Shown: one piece after another, positions 26,007-34,563 of the stretch
How positions within the stretch are numbered: position 1 is the first letter of the stretch
Layout: each line of letters opens with the position of its first letter
DNA from: GCA-2730975 sp937893275
GTDB lineage: Bacteria > Verrucomicrobiota > Verrucomicrobiia > Opitutales > Seribacteraceae
NCBI GenBank assembly: GCA_963968595.1
Contig: CAXAHJ010000012.1
Location: forward strand, 1 to 56,127
Reading direction: 5' to 3'
DNA: 56,127 bases
Program-made: the position numbers and the translations under genes
Notes under the pieces: model-generated
The model's database searches: none
Told to the model about the DNA's origin: nothing
Seen by the model: the letters and a program-made list of their open reading frames with translations, nothing else

Positions 26007-26691
26007 GGCGGGACACGGATTGAAGAGTCCAGTCTTCGAGACAGTTGGCTGAAAGCTTCAGTTCGCGGTCTGCGAATTGTTCAACTTGCCGAGGGTCGTG
26101 AAGGGCCGCGAAAACCGATCGCCCGTGTTTTCTTGCCTCTCGTTGGAAAATGTTCAAGGCGGCATCAGCTCGAGCGGAGTCGAGACTAGCTACTGGTTCG
26201 TCTGCTAGAAAGAGTGCAGGTTCCTGCAAGAGTGCTCGGGCAATCGCCACGCGTTGCTGTTCGCCTCGGGAGGTTTCTGCCGACCATTTGTGAGCGAGGT
26301 TGGCTATCCCGAGTTCTTGCAATGTATTGAAGGCATCCGCCCGATCTTGTTCGGAGAACCCCCAGAGGGTTCGAGCAAAGCCATATCGGTTTAGCCTGCC
26401 GCAAAGTGTATTTGTGAGGACTGAAGCCCCATCGGTTAACAAGAGATCTTGAAAGACAATGCCAATGCCTTTGTCTTTTGAAAAGTTACGGACAACTTCT
26501 CCTTCAGTTGGTTCCTTTGTGCCTGCCAGACAGGAGAGCAGGCTTGATTTACCGACGCCTGAAGGGCCTGTAAGGGCTAGGAATTCGTAGGGAAGAAGGC
26601 TGAAGTCAAGATTTCGAAAAAGCCAGCGTCCGTCCAAACGTAAACCGAGACCACGGGCGGTTAGCAGAGGCAAAACATTGTCTCTTGTCAT
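25996..26691 (-). CDS. phnC: ABC transporter ATP-binding protein, PhnC-type
   Basis: This cytoplasmic ATPase of the importer is 231 aa. Walker A is GPSGVGKSSL, the Q-loop is IVFQDLLL, Walker B is ALFLADEP followed by VASLD, and the H-loop is ALHDP. The signature motif reads TSRGEQQR where most ABC proteins have LSGGQQQR, so two normally conserved positions differ. It sits between the binding-protein gene (26 bp gap) and the permease gene (11 bp overlap). Confidence 0.85.
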   Translation of the reverse strand: MTRDNVLPLLTARGLGLRLDGRWLFRNLDFSLLPYEFLALTGPSGVGKSSLLSCLAGTKEPTEGEVVRNFSKDKGIGIVFQDLLLTDGASVLTNTLCGRLNRYGFARTLWGFSEQDRADAFNTLQELGIANLAHKWSAETSRGEQQRVAIARALLQEPALFLADEPVASLDSARADAALNIFQREARKHGRSVFAALHDPRQVEQFADRELKLSANCLEDWTLQSVSRHAI

Positions 26692-26717
26692 TAGTCGCGG
26701 AAATTCTCTCCGCTAAA

Positions 26718-27659
26718 TTATGGCTTGAGTGTTTTCTGGACCTCTAGTGCTTCTCGGGTAACTTTCAGGTGCTCTTCCGGATCCACGGTGACCAGCTCAC
26801 CGTTGAACACCTTGTCGCACAATTCAGGATTGTCTTCGTTCATTCCCAAAAGGGTTTGCCGGATGATGTCGCGATCGGCAGCGGAAAGGCTCAGCCGATA
26901 GCAAATGGTGTGCGAGGGCACGGGCCCCTGCTCTTGTACGATCTTCAGTTTCGCCTTTTGTTTGTCCGACAAGTACTTGTTGTCTCCTTTGTATACGTAG
27001 TCGCTGACTGCTGCTGCCTCTACTTCGCCGCTCAATACTTTTTCTACGGCGGAGACATAGCCCGTACCGTAGATAGTCTGGGAGAAATAGTCGGTCAGGG
27101 CTTTTTGGGGACCAACTAGTCCGCGCTTGGAGAGATCCCAAGTGGGGATGAGAAAACCAGATGTGCTGCTGTGACTAGCGAATGCCACTGGTTTATCTTT
27201 TAGGTCTTCGATCGAGCTGTAGTCCTTGTCATTTAGGCTAAGCCAGATGCTATTGTAATGGGGATTCCCATTCTTCAAGTGGATGAGCAGAATGGAAGCG
27301 GCGGCATCGTCCAAGTTCCTTGCGGCATCAGTTGAACTCAGGTAACCAATGTCGAGCGTGCCATTCTTGAAACTCTCCACAATAGCCGCCGAGCTTGTAG
27401 GAATGATTACCTTTACTTGCCTTGCTAATTTCTCTGATAGGTATTTCTCCAAGGATTCCTTTTCCGCCAGCATCCTCTCTGGATTTTTATTCGCCTTGAG
27501 CGCGATGACGAGTTGCTTGAGGCTCAATCCGTTGTCGGAGGAGGTGCCGTTGGCATCATCGTCGGCATTATTACCGCCACAGGAGGCGAACAGAAAGATG
27601 CCTGCAGCTAGGCATGCGGATGAAAAAATAGGGGCAAGGCTTTTATAGGTGATGTTCAT
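26718..27659 (-). CDS. phnD: Phosphonate/phosphite-type ABC substrate-binding lipoprotein
   Basis: This 313-aa protein has a lipoprotein signal with lipobox FASC (Cys27). The mature protein has the PhnD/PtxB fold: LVIALKANKNPERMLAEKESL at the start, GTLDIGYLSS, DLKDKPVAFASHSSTSGFLIP, and GEVEAAAVSDYVYKG. This family binds phosphonates, phosphite or related oxyanions outside the inner membrane. It is the first gene of the leftward phnD-phnC-phnE operon. No C-P lyase or phosphonatase genes are nearby, so the ligand is not defined by context. Confidence 0.88.
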   Translation of the reverse strand: MNITYKSLAPIFSSACLAAGIFLFASCGGNNADDDANGTSSDNGLSLKQLVIALKANKNPERMLAEKESLEKYLSEKLARQVKVIIPTSSAAIVESFKNGTLDIGYLSSTDAARNLDDAAASILLIHLKNGNPHYNSIWLSLNDKDYSSIEDLKDKPVAFASHSSTSGFLIPTWDLSKRGLVGPQKALTDYFSQTIYGTGYVSAVEKVLSGEVEAAAVSDYVYKGDNKYLSDKQKAKLKIVQEQGPVPSHTICYRLSLSAADRDIIRQTLLGMNEDNPELCDKVFNGELVTVDPEEHLKVTREALEVQKTLKP

Positions 27660-27687
27660 GAAGTTTCAGAGTTGTTGATACTCGGTC

Positions 27688-27716
27688 TCAATAAGGGCTC
27701 GATGCCTCTGCGTCAA
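27688..27716 (-). promoter_or_regulatory. Sigma70-like promoter of phnDCE
   Basis: On the minus strand TTGACG (27716-27711) and TATTGA (27693-27688) are 17 bp apart, about 28 bp before the phnD ATG. The -35 is good and the -10 is weak. No obvious Pho box was seen. Confidence 0.45.
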
Positions 27717-27743
27717 TCGACAAAAGGTTCGTCCGATTGAATT

Positions 27744-29033
27744 TTAATTTAAGGTCTCAATCAATCCCTTCAGGGTTCTGCCGGTGGCTCCCGAGTGCGT
27801 TTGTTTCCATTGGCTTGCCGCTTGCCCTATTTTTCGCCGGGCTTTCGCATCTCGAAGCAGCTGAATCACCTGTTCTTCAAGTTGTTCCTGATTTCCCACT
27901 TCTATAGCTGCACCAAATGCAAGAAGGCCTTCGCACACTTCTTGAAAATTTTGATAATTGGGACCGAATAGGAGCGGTATCGCTCTCGCTGCAGGTTCAA
28001 TGGGGTTTTGGCCACCTGCATTGGGAGGCAAGGTTTTGCCAACGAATGCGACATCGGCAACTCGAATGAGCGAGCCAAGTTCCCCAGTGGTGTCTCCTAT
28101 GTAAACGGCGTTGTTCGAGGGTGCTTGATTCCCATTGGAGCGGAAATGGATGGCAAGGTTCTGTCGCCGTGCGAAGCCATCTGCAATTTCCTGTTTTCGT
28201 TCGGCATGCCGAGGAATTATAAGTAGTCGAACAGGTAGGTTTTCAGCTCGTGCGGCTAAAAAAGCTTCCACGAGTGCTTGTTCTTCACCCGGCCAAGTCG
28301 AAATTCCTGCGAGAACGAGGTCTGTTTCGGGAAAACCGAACTCTTTCTTCAGTGATTCGGTTATTTCCTTAGTTTGCGGAAGTTTTGTTTCGGCGTCCAG
28401 TTTTAGGTTGCCCGTGACCTTTATTTTTTCAGTAGCAATACCGACTGTCTTCCAGCGTTCTGCTTGGCGCTCGGATGCAGCAAATACTTGAATGTGTTTG
28501 GGCAAAACAAGAGAACGCAGGAAACCTGATTTTCCTAAACGTAAAAACGTGCGGTCGGACAGGCGAGCGTTAAGAATTACGATGGGAACGTTTCTTTTTC
28601 GGGCTTGTTCCATATGTTCGGGCCATAGTTCGCTATCCACCATGGCTACGAGATCGGGTTGAATTCTTTCCCATCCTCGGGAGGAGAATGGCAACCAGTC
28701 GATCGGGAATGGACCGAGAGCGATGATTTTTTCTCGATGCTCCCTTTGGGCCACGTGAAGCCCCGTGCTTGTCGTGCAGGATAGTACAACTTCGATGTTC
28801 TCCTCAGTAGCCAATCCTTCAAGTAAAGGTGAGATTGAAACTACCTCCCCGACGCTTACGGCCTGAATCCATATACGTCTTGTCCCAACCTTTTGGGGTG
28901 GGAGTTTGGGCCAAAGGCCTAAACGCATTCCGGCGTTCTTGCCGTACCCACCCCGCTTGAGCATGCGCCGGAGGTAATACGGGGCGGAAATCAGCGCCGC
29001 GAGGGGAAACAAAATACGATACAGCCAAATCAC
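27744..29033 (-). CDS. waaA: 3-deoxy-D-manno-octulosonic acid (Kdo) transferase
   Basis: WaaA adds Kdo to lipid A at the inner membrane. The 429-aa protein has an N-terminal membrane anchor (residues about 3-20), then the conserved GT-B N-domain motifs IWIQAVSVGEVVS (catalytic Glu in SVGE), CTTSTGLHVA, FPIDWLPFSSRGWERIQPDL and SELWPEHMEQARKRNVP. The C-domain has NLKLDAET, STWPGEEQALVEAF, PRHAERK and GGQNPIEPAA. The start codon is GTG at 29033. A perfect minus-strand TATAAT lies at 29050-29045, just upstream, without a clear -35 box. This enzyme implies an LPS outer membrane. Confidence 0.93.
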   Translation of the reverse strand: MIWLYRILFPLAALISAPYYLRRMLKRGGYGKNAGMRLGLWPKLPPQKVGTRRIWIQAVSVGEVVSISPLLEGLATEENIEVVLSCTTSTGLHVAQREHREKIIALGPFPIDWLPFSSRGWERIQPDLVAMVDSELWPEHMEQARKRNVPIVILNARLSDRTFLRLGKSGFLRSLVLPKHIQVFAASERQAERWKTVGIATEKIKVTGNLKLDAETKLPQTKEITESLKKEFGFPETDLVLAGISTWPGEEQALVEAFLAARAENLPVRLLIIPRHAERKQEIADGFARRQNLAIHFRSNGNQAPSNNAVYIGDTTGELGSLIRVADVAFVGKTLPPNAGGQNPIEPAARAIPLLFGPNYQNFQEVCEGLLAFGAAIEVGNQEQLEEQVIQLLRDAKARRKIGQAASQWKQTHSGATGRTLKGLIETLN

Positions 29034-29102
29034 TCTTCAGATGTATTATAGGTGAAAAGTCGCTTTACCGTTGCCTTGTTCGCTTTGGCTAGGAAAATTT
29101 CC

Positions 29103-29936
29103 ATGTTTTTAAATAATATGGAAAACAGTGATCGTATCGCGAAACTATTCGCACAAAAGAAAAAAGAAGGACTGTCGGTCTTCATTGGCTATGTTTGCGC
29201 CTGCGATCCCGATTTTGAGAATTCTTTGAGCATTTGTAAATCTCTTCTCGCAAACGGGGTGGATCTGCTGGAGTTGGGGGTACCCTTCTCCGATCCTTTG
29301 GCAGACGGCCAAACCAACCAGCTTGCAGCGCAGCGAGCCTTGGATGCGGGCTGTTTGCAGGAAGACGTGTTGAGACTAGTGAGGGCGATTCGAGAGTTTT
29401 CGGAGGCTCCCATCGTGTTTTATACCTATTACAACCTTGTGTTCTCTCAAGGTGTGGAAACTTATGTTCAGAAAAGTATCGAGGCCGGTGTCGATGGTTT
29501 GCTGACTCTCGATTTGCCCCCCGAGGAGGCGGATGACCTTGTTGCCGCTTCCCGTGAACGAGGGATGAAAAACATTTTTATCGTGGCTCCCACCACTCCC
29601 GAGGAGCGCATTCCACTTATTGCGGCATCCGCTTCCGGTTTCTTATATTACGTATCACGAGAAGGGGTAACGGGAGAACGTGAAGACTTGGCTGGGGATC
29701 TTGCCGAGAGGGTGGCTACTATTCGTCGCCATGCCGATTTGCCGGTGGTGGTCGGTTTTGGTATTTCCAATTCCAAGCAGGTTAGGGAAGTCGGTGAGGT
29801 AGCGGACGGGGTAGTTGTAGGCAGTGCTTTAGTGAACTGCATTCCCAAGAATATTGAATCTATCGACCGAATTCCCACCGAGATTGGCGACAAGGCCCGT
29901 GAGTTGGCTCAGGGGTTGCAGCCCTTGTCGGCGTAA
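29103..29936 (+). CDS. trpA: Tryptophan synthase alpha chain
   Basis: TrpA cleaves indole-3-glycerol phosphate to indole and glyceraldehyde-3-phosphate. The TIM-barrel protein is 277 aa from ATG 29103, which has an AGGA at 29091-29094, 8 nt upstream. GTG 29052 and ATG 29118 are alternatives. The catalytic Glu (LLELGVPFSDPLADG) and Asp (ADG) are kept, as are the phosphate-site segments YYVSREGVTG and VVGFGISNS. The loop after ADG reads QTNQ rather than the usual PTIQ. It stands alone, without trpB or other trp genes in this window, between waaA and miaA. Confidence 0.92.
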   Translation: MFLNNMENSDRIAKLFAQKKKEGLSVFIGYVCACDPDFENSLSICKSLLANGVDLLELGVPFSDPLADGQTNQLAAQRALDAGCLQEDVLRLVRAIREFSEAPIVFYTYYNLVFSQGVETYVQKSIEAGVDGLLTLDLPPEEADDLVAASRERGMKNIFIVAPTTPEERIPLIAASASGFLYYVSREGVTGEREDLAGDLAERVATIRRHADLPVVVGFGISNSKQVREVGEVADGVVVGSALVNCIPKNIESIDRIPTEIGDKARELAQGLQPLSA

Positions 29937-29974
29937 AATTTCGGTGAACTCATTTCGCCTTAGGCGTTAATCTT

Positions 29975-30907
29975 ATGGAGGAAGCCCCTCGAATTTACTT
30001 TGTCGCGGGGGTCACTGCGGTGGGTAAGACAGCTTTCTCTTTAGATTGGGCTGAGCGTGAAGGTGCGGAAGTTTTATCCTGCGACGCCCTTTTGTTCTAT
30101 CGCGGAATGAATCTAGGGACTGCCAAACCTACGAAATTAGAACGGGATCGAGTGCCGCATCACGGGATCGATTTGTGCGAACCGTCCGATTCCTTTGATA
30201 TTGCTCGCTATGTGGATTATGCCAAATCGAAAGTGAAGGAGATTCACGAACGCGGTCGTCCTGTGCTGATTGTGGGAGGGAGCGGGTTTTACCTGAAAGG
30301 CTTTTTTGAGCCGGTGTCGGATGGATTGGTGATTCCGGATGCGATACGCGAAAAGGTCGAACTTTTGGAACGTGAGGAAGGGCTCAATGGGTTGCTTCAC
30401 CAATTACGAGAACACAGCCCCGGCGATCTAGGTAATCTTGACTTGATGAATCCTCGCCGAGTTGCTCGTGCTCTGGAGCGTTGTCTCGCAAGTGGTGAGT
30501 CAGTGACCGTGCTTCAAAAACGTTTCCTGGAAGTCCCAAACCCCTTCGATCGCTATGTAAGGCGTTCTTGCCTTTTGGAGAGGGAGTCTTCCGATTTAGA
30601 GAAACGGATTCGACTGCGCGCTGCCGCGATTCTTAACGCGGGATTGGTGGAGGAAACCGAACACTTGCTTGAACATGGGTTGGAGGAAAACCCGACCGCC
30701 TGCAGAGCTGTTGGTTACCGAGAGGTTTTGGCTATGCTGGCCGGCAATTTGCCCAAAGACCAATTACTGGAGACCATAGTTCGTTCCACGTTGCAGCTGG
30801 CGGCGAAGCAGCGAAAATGGTTTCGAAACCAGTTTCATCCTGATGTAAGGTTAGTAGCGAGTGCAGGTGAGTCTTTCTCCATAAACGACTTTCCTTTGGC
30901 GCCCTAA
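29975..30907 (+). CDS. miaA: tRNA dimethylallyltransferase
   Basis: MiaA adds the isopentenyl group to A37 of tRNAs reading UNN codons. The 310-aa protein has the family P-loop AGVTAVGKTAF, the conserved LSCDALLFYRGMNLGTAKPT and PHHGIDLCEPSDSFDIARY blocks, and VLIVGGSGFYLKGF. The C-terminal part has TACRAVGYREVLAMLAG and AAKQRKWFRNQF. Length is typical. It follows trpA by 38 bp and precedes nadK by 73 bp on the same strand. Confidence 0.95.
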   Translation: MEEAPRIYFVAGVTAVGKTAFSLDWAEREGAEVLSCDALLFYRGMNLGTAKPTKLERDRVPHHGIDLCEPSDSFDIARYVDYAKSKVKEIHERGRPVLIVGGSGFYLKGFFEPVSDGLVIPDAIREKVELLEREEGLNGLLHQLREHSPGDLGNLDLMNPRRVARALERCLASGESVTVLQKRFLEVPNPFDRYVRRSCLLERESSDLEKRIRLRAAAILNAGLVEETEHLLEHGLEENPTACRAVGYREVLAMLAGNLPKDQLLETIVRSTLQLAAKQRKWFRNQFHPDVRLVASAGESFSINDFPLAP

Positions 30908-30980
30908 ACTTGACCCCGACCGTTTCTCCATCCAAGATTGAAATTCACCTCATTCTCTATCTCTTAACCTTTTCGAGCCG

Positions 30981-31799
30981 ATGGAACCCTTGTCCCGAAT
31001 AGCCATCGTTACCAACTCCACCAAGGTTGGTGCGGTCGAAGCTGCCTCCGTCTTGGAGGCGATTGCGCAGGCGGAAGGTGTTGAGGTTCGCTCAACTGCT
31101 GAGTTTCCCTCATCCGAAGGTTTTCTCGAAGGCGTGGATGCCTGTTTCGTCGTGGGCGGGGATGGAACGCTTCTTGGAATGCTTAATGAAGCCGTGCGTT
31201 TGAACGTACCCGTTGCCGGAGTAAAGCATGGACAGTTGGGATTTCTCGCCACTTTTTCTCCGGAAGATTTACGGCATCAGTTACCTCCAATCTTTCGCGG
31301 AGCTTATCAAGTTCGTCGTCGATCTCTGCTGAGGTGCAAGTTTGGCTCGGGGGATTCGCGATTGGCCCTTAATGACATTGTCGTGAAAAGTGGGTCCGAT
31401 TCTCGGCTTGCTCGACTAGCTGTCCGGGTTGAGGATGAGCCCGTGGCCGAGTACGCCTGCGACGGGGTCATCTTTTCCACGCCCACCGGATCTACTGCCT
31501 ACAATTTGGCTGCAGGTGGTCCCCTCGTTCATCCTGCTGCCCACGTGGTGGTAATGACTCCTATTTCCGCTCATACTTTGACCAGCCGCAGCGTTGTCTT
31601 CCCTCGAGAGACTCGGCTTTTTGTGGAATCTATTGGCGAGCAGGATCCGCCGACAGTGGCCGCTGATGGGCAAGACGCTTACGCCGGAGCCTACCCTTTG
31701 CCTCTCGAGGTGGTCGTGCCGGAAGAAACCTTTCCTCTCCTTGAGGAGGAGAACCATTCTCATTTCCGGGTATTACGGAATAAACTGAAGTGGGATTGA
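30981..31799 (+). CDS. nadK: NAD kinase
   Basis: NadK phosphorylates NAD to NADP in the cytoplasm. The 272-aa protein carries the GGDGTLL motif, the KHGQLGFLA block, the NE/ND-type segment ALNDIVVKSG, the active core CDGVIFSTPTGSTAYNLAAG and the strand ending TVAADGQDA. Length and motif order are normal. The pseudokinase gene starts 31 bp downstream on the same strand, so the two may be transcribed together. Confidence 0.95.
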   Translation: MEPLSRIAIVTNSTKVGAVEAASVLEAIAQAEGVEVRSTAEFPSSEGFLEGVDACFVVGGDGTLLGMLNEAVRLNVPVAGVKHGQLGFLATFSPEDLRHQLPPIFRGAYQVRRRSLLRCKFGSGDSRLALNDIVVKSGSDSRLARLAVRVEDEPVAEYACDGVIFSTPTGSTAYNLAAGGPLVHPAAHVVVMTPISAHTLTSRSVVFPRETRLFVESIGEQDPPTVAADGQDAYAGAYPLPLEVVVPEETFPLLEEENHSHFRVLRNKLKWD

Positions 31800-31830
31800 C
31801 CCTCAACATCGTGACATAATCTTACGTTTT

Positions 31831-33537
31831 ATGCTCTCCCCCGGCACACGTATCGGACCTGCTCGCATTCTTCGGCATTTGGGCGAGAATTTGTTCGGGG
31901 ATGCCTATGAAGTGGTTGGGGAAGCTGGGAAAGGGAAGGGGGATCACTTTTTAGTGAAGGTCTTGCCTCGCGAGTTGTTGGAAGATCCCGGGTTTTCGGA
32001 TCACTTTTTACGCGAATGTCAAGTTGTCGAGCAGCTCGATCAAGATGGGATTTCCGCCCTTGATAGTTATGGTGTCACCAAATGGAAGCACTGGTTGCGT
32101 TACGCTTGGGAACCTGGACTCGAACTTGCCGCGGCGACTGAAACTGCGGAGGAAACTGATGGGCCTCCCGAGTTTCGCCGAGCGTCTTCCTTGTCGGAGT
32201 ACATGGACGCGCGAGCCGAACCTTTGCTGGAGGAGGAAGTTCTAGCCATTTTGACATCCATTCTCCTTGCGCTGAGAAGTGCCCATGCCGTTGGTCTCAT
32301 GCATGGCAACCTGAAACCGAGCAATGTGTTGCTGGGAATGACGGACGCGGGAAGCATCGATGCCCGCGTGACTGAGTTCAGCCTTTCCCGCTTAACCGGC
32401 GAAGAATGGTTTCGTGCTCGATGGAAGGCCGCCGAGGATGCGAATCCATCTGAGGAACTACCCGAGACCATGATTGCGTCTCGGGCAACTTTTCTTCATC
32501 GATCGCCCGAGGAACTTGCTGGTGGAGTGGGGGAAGAGCAGGGCGACCTTTTCTCCACTGGTCTCATGGCTCGACGAATGTTGACTGGATGTTCGCCCGA
32601 AGAGATTCGTTCCCCGGAATCGGATGAAAACCTACCTCTTGCGTGGGCCGAATGGATGGCAAAAGCCACTGCGAAGAAACCGGAGGATCGTTTTCCTGAT
32701 GCCGGTCGAGCGATTGTGTCCCTGCCTGGAATCGGGGATGTCACTCGGTTTGGTTTGAGCTCGGATGAAGAACCGGACGAACAAAGCCTTATCGATGCCG
32801 AGGAACTCCGTCTGCAACGAGAGCTCGAGTGGGAAGCGGTCGAGAAAGCTCGAAGCCTCAAAGCCAAACGAGGTATCACCGGCCTTTTGGCGGGAGTCTT
32901 CCTTGCCTGTTATCTTGTTTCTAGCATTTACGCTTTGCTCTATCCAAAGCTATGGGTGGAGTACAAGCACGCTTCGCATCCAACGCCTCTAGATAGCTTT
33001 CAACTGGGAGTAGGCTTGTGGAGTGGGAAAGCATGGGGAGTGACGCCTAAAATTTACGATCCCTTCAAGAAAGGTGGCCAAGATGTTCCCGGTGAATGGA
33101 CCTTGAAAGACGGACATTTTCAGCTGCGTTTTCGAAAATTCAAATTGGTAGGTCCAAACGATAACGGAAAAAAACGTTGGCAGAGCATGGGCACGGATTC
33201 GACCAGTGCTGAGGATTACTTCATTTGGACGGATTTTCTTAGTTACGATCGAGACTCGGATGCACTGATGTTTGTTAAACGAATAGGTAATAAGGGTGAA
33301 ACTTACATCCCTGTCGCCGACAAGAATGGGGACATCCGCTTTGTGCTTGAGAGTCGGCTGGGAAATCCTGCCAACGGTTTCCAAAAAGCTGAATTGCGTT
33401 TCGATCCGGAGAAACGCGGAGAATCGCACTGGACTTTGTTTTTTGGACTTGGCTTTCTCGCGGCCAGTTTACTTTACCGTTTTGAGCGAATACCTCTTTT
33501 GGGTAGGTCTAAGAAATCTGATTCGACACAAGCATAA
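31831..33537 (+). CDS. Membrane protein with Ser/Thr pseudokinase domain
   Basis: This is a 568-aa protein. Residues about 8-320 have the Hanks-type kinase fold: Lys43 (FLVKVLP), the catalytic-loop segment MHGNLKPSNVLL, and an EFS in place of DFG (residues 182-184). The catalytic-loop Asp is Asn160 and the metal-binding Asp is Glu182, so phosphotransfer is unlikely. A membrane helix (about 348-372) follows a coiled, charged stretch. The extracytoplasmic region (about 373-535) is unfamiliar and contains GVGLWSGKAWGVTPKIYDPF. A second helix lies near 538-556, before a basic tail. It may be a sensor or scaffold. Membrane Ser/Thr kinases are abundant in PVC bacteria, but this copy appears inactive. 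Confidence 0.75.
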   Translation: MLSPGTRIGPARILRHLGENLFGDAYEVVGEAGKGKGDHFLVKVLPRELLEDPGFSDHFLRECQVVEQLDQDGISALDSYGVTKWKHWLRYAWEPGLELAAATETAEETDGPPEFRRASSLSEYMDARAEPLLEEEVLAILTSILLALRSAHAVGLMHGNLKPSNVLLGMTDAGSIDARVTEFSLSRLTGEEWFRARWKAAEDANPSEELPETMIASRATFLHRSPEELAGGVGEEQGDLFSTGLMARRMLTGCSPEEIRSPESDENLPLAWAEWMAKATAKKPEDRFPDAGRAIVSLPGIGDVTRFGLSSDEEPDEQSLIDAEELRLQRELEWEAVEKARSLKAKRGITGLLAGVFLACYLVSSIYALLYPKLWVEYKHASHPTPLDSFQLGVGLWSGKAWGVTPKIYDPFKKGGQDVPGEWTLKDGHFQLRFRKFKLVGPNDNGKKRWQSMGTDSTSAEDYFIWTDFLSYDRDSDALMFVKRIGNKGETYIPVADKNGDIRFVLESRLGNPANGFQKAELRFDPEKRGESHWTLFFGLGFLAASLLYRFERIPLLGRSKKSDSTQA

Positions 33538-33560
33538 GCCTAGGCCAGTGTTGGTGAGGA

Positions 33561-34469
33561 ATGACTTTTTTTTATGATAGCGGGCGCAGAGCAATTGCTG
33601 TTTTTCTTTGCGTTCTGATTCCATTGGCTTTCGCTTCCTGCGGCAAGGAGCCCCATGGCAGGTATGTGGGAGAAATTTCCGACTGGGAAAGCGAAGTTTT
33701 TCAAGCCCCGTCCCTTCGTATCGAAGGACAAGATTACTTTTTGCAACTCGCTTTGAGGCAAATTGGTAAGGAAATGCCCGCCGAGTTGCTGTTCAGGCAT
33801 CCAAAAACCAACAAGGAAAAGCTTCGGACAGGTACTTGGAGTATGGGAGATGGGAAACGGGTAATTGCTTTTCCCGACGGCAAAGAAGTCCAAGAGTATT
33901 ACCTCTATAAAAAAGGATCTCGTTTTGTGCTGGAGGATAGATGGGGCTTGGTTGACGACAATGGCTCGATGTTCGTTCTTATCCGCAACAAAGGGAAATC
34001 GCGAAAACGCTCTTTTCCCATCACTTTTACTTTCGAATCCGACGGCGAAGCCCGTTTCACCAGTCAGGCTATGCCGAAAGGAGTCTCGGGGGAGTGGCAG
34101 ATGATAGACAAACGTGTTGCCGCCAGCTTTTTACATGAAAGTACGGGTGAACGCCAAAAATATTTTCTTTTTTGGAAGGGAGACAACTTGGCGATTGAGA
34201 AGCTCACTATGTATTTGCCGTTTTTCCAGAAGTACTACGTTCGATTACCGAATGAAGCCAAGCCTTCCGGTCCTTTTTCCACCAAGGAACTGAGAGAGGG
34301 CTTTGACGGTGGCCGATTCGACGAACGGCATGAAGCCTCGCACGACAACCAAAATTGGATTCCCATTAATAAGGTGAAGGGGTTTGAACCAGGCACTCGA
34401 CAACTCAAAAGAAAAAACTGGATGTACCATACCGTTTTCGAGGATCCGCCGGTTCTCAAGCCTCGTTAG
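33561..34469 (+). CDS. Lipoprotein with GYF_2-like C-terminal domain
   Basis: This 302-aa protein has a lipoprotein signal (RRAIAVFLCVLIPLAFASCGK, lipobox FASC). The middle holds two similar beta-rich segments (VGEISDWESEVFQAP..., TFTFESDGEARFTS...). Each ends with wording on a hydrophobic strand plus YFLFWKG or YYLYKKG, suggesting an internal repeat. Residues about 225-275 match the GYF_2 pattern: GPFSTKEL, a Gly-Gly-Arg turn, and NWIPINKVKGF. GYF_2 domains are common in PVC proteins and probably bind peptides. The gene is 23 bp downstream of the pseudokinase gene, so the two are probably one transcription unit. Confidence 0.65.
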   Translation: MTFFYDSGRRAIAVFLCVLIPLAFASCGKEPHGRYVGEISDWESEVFQAPSLRIEGQDYFLQLALRQIGKEMPAELLFRHPKTNKEKLRTGTWSMGDGKRVIAFPDGKEVQEYYLYKKGSRFVLEDRWGLVDDNGSMFVLIRNKGKSRKRSFPITFTFESDGEARFTSQAMPKGVSGEWQMIDKRVAASFLHESTGERQKYFLFWKGDNLAIEKLTMYLPFFQKYYVRLPNEAKPSGPFSTKELREGFDGGRFDERHEASHDNQNWIPINKVKGFEPGTRQLKRKNWMYHTVFEDPPVLKPR

Positions 34470-34563
34470 ATTGGTCGATCGTAGATGCGTACGTAACGTT
34501 AGCCGTGGTTGACTTGCGTCCCGCTTTAGGCATGATGAAGCCCTTTTTTTCCTCATCTCCGAT

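Noticed and set aside
31796..31820. TTGACC and CATAAT before the pseudokinase gene
   Set aside because: The boxes are good but only 13 bp apart, too close for a sigma70 promoter.
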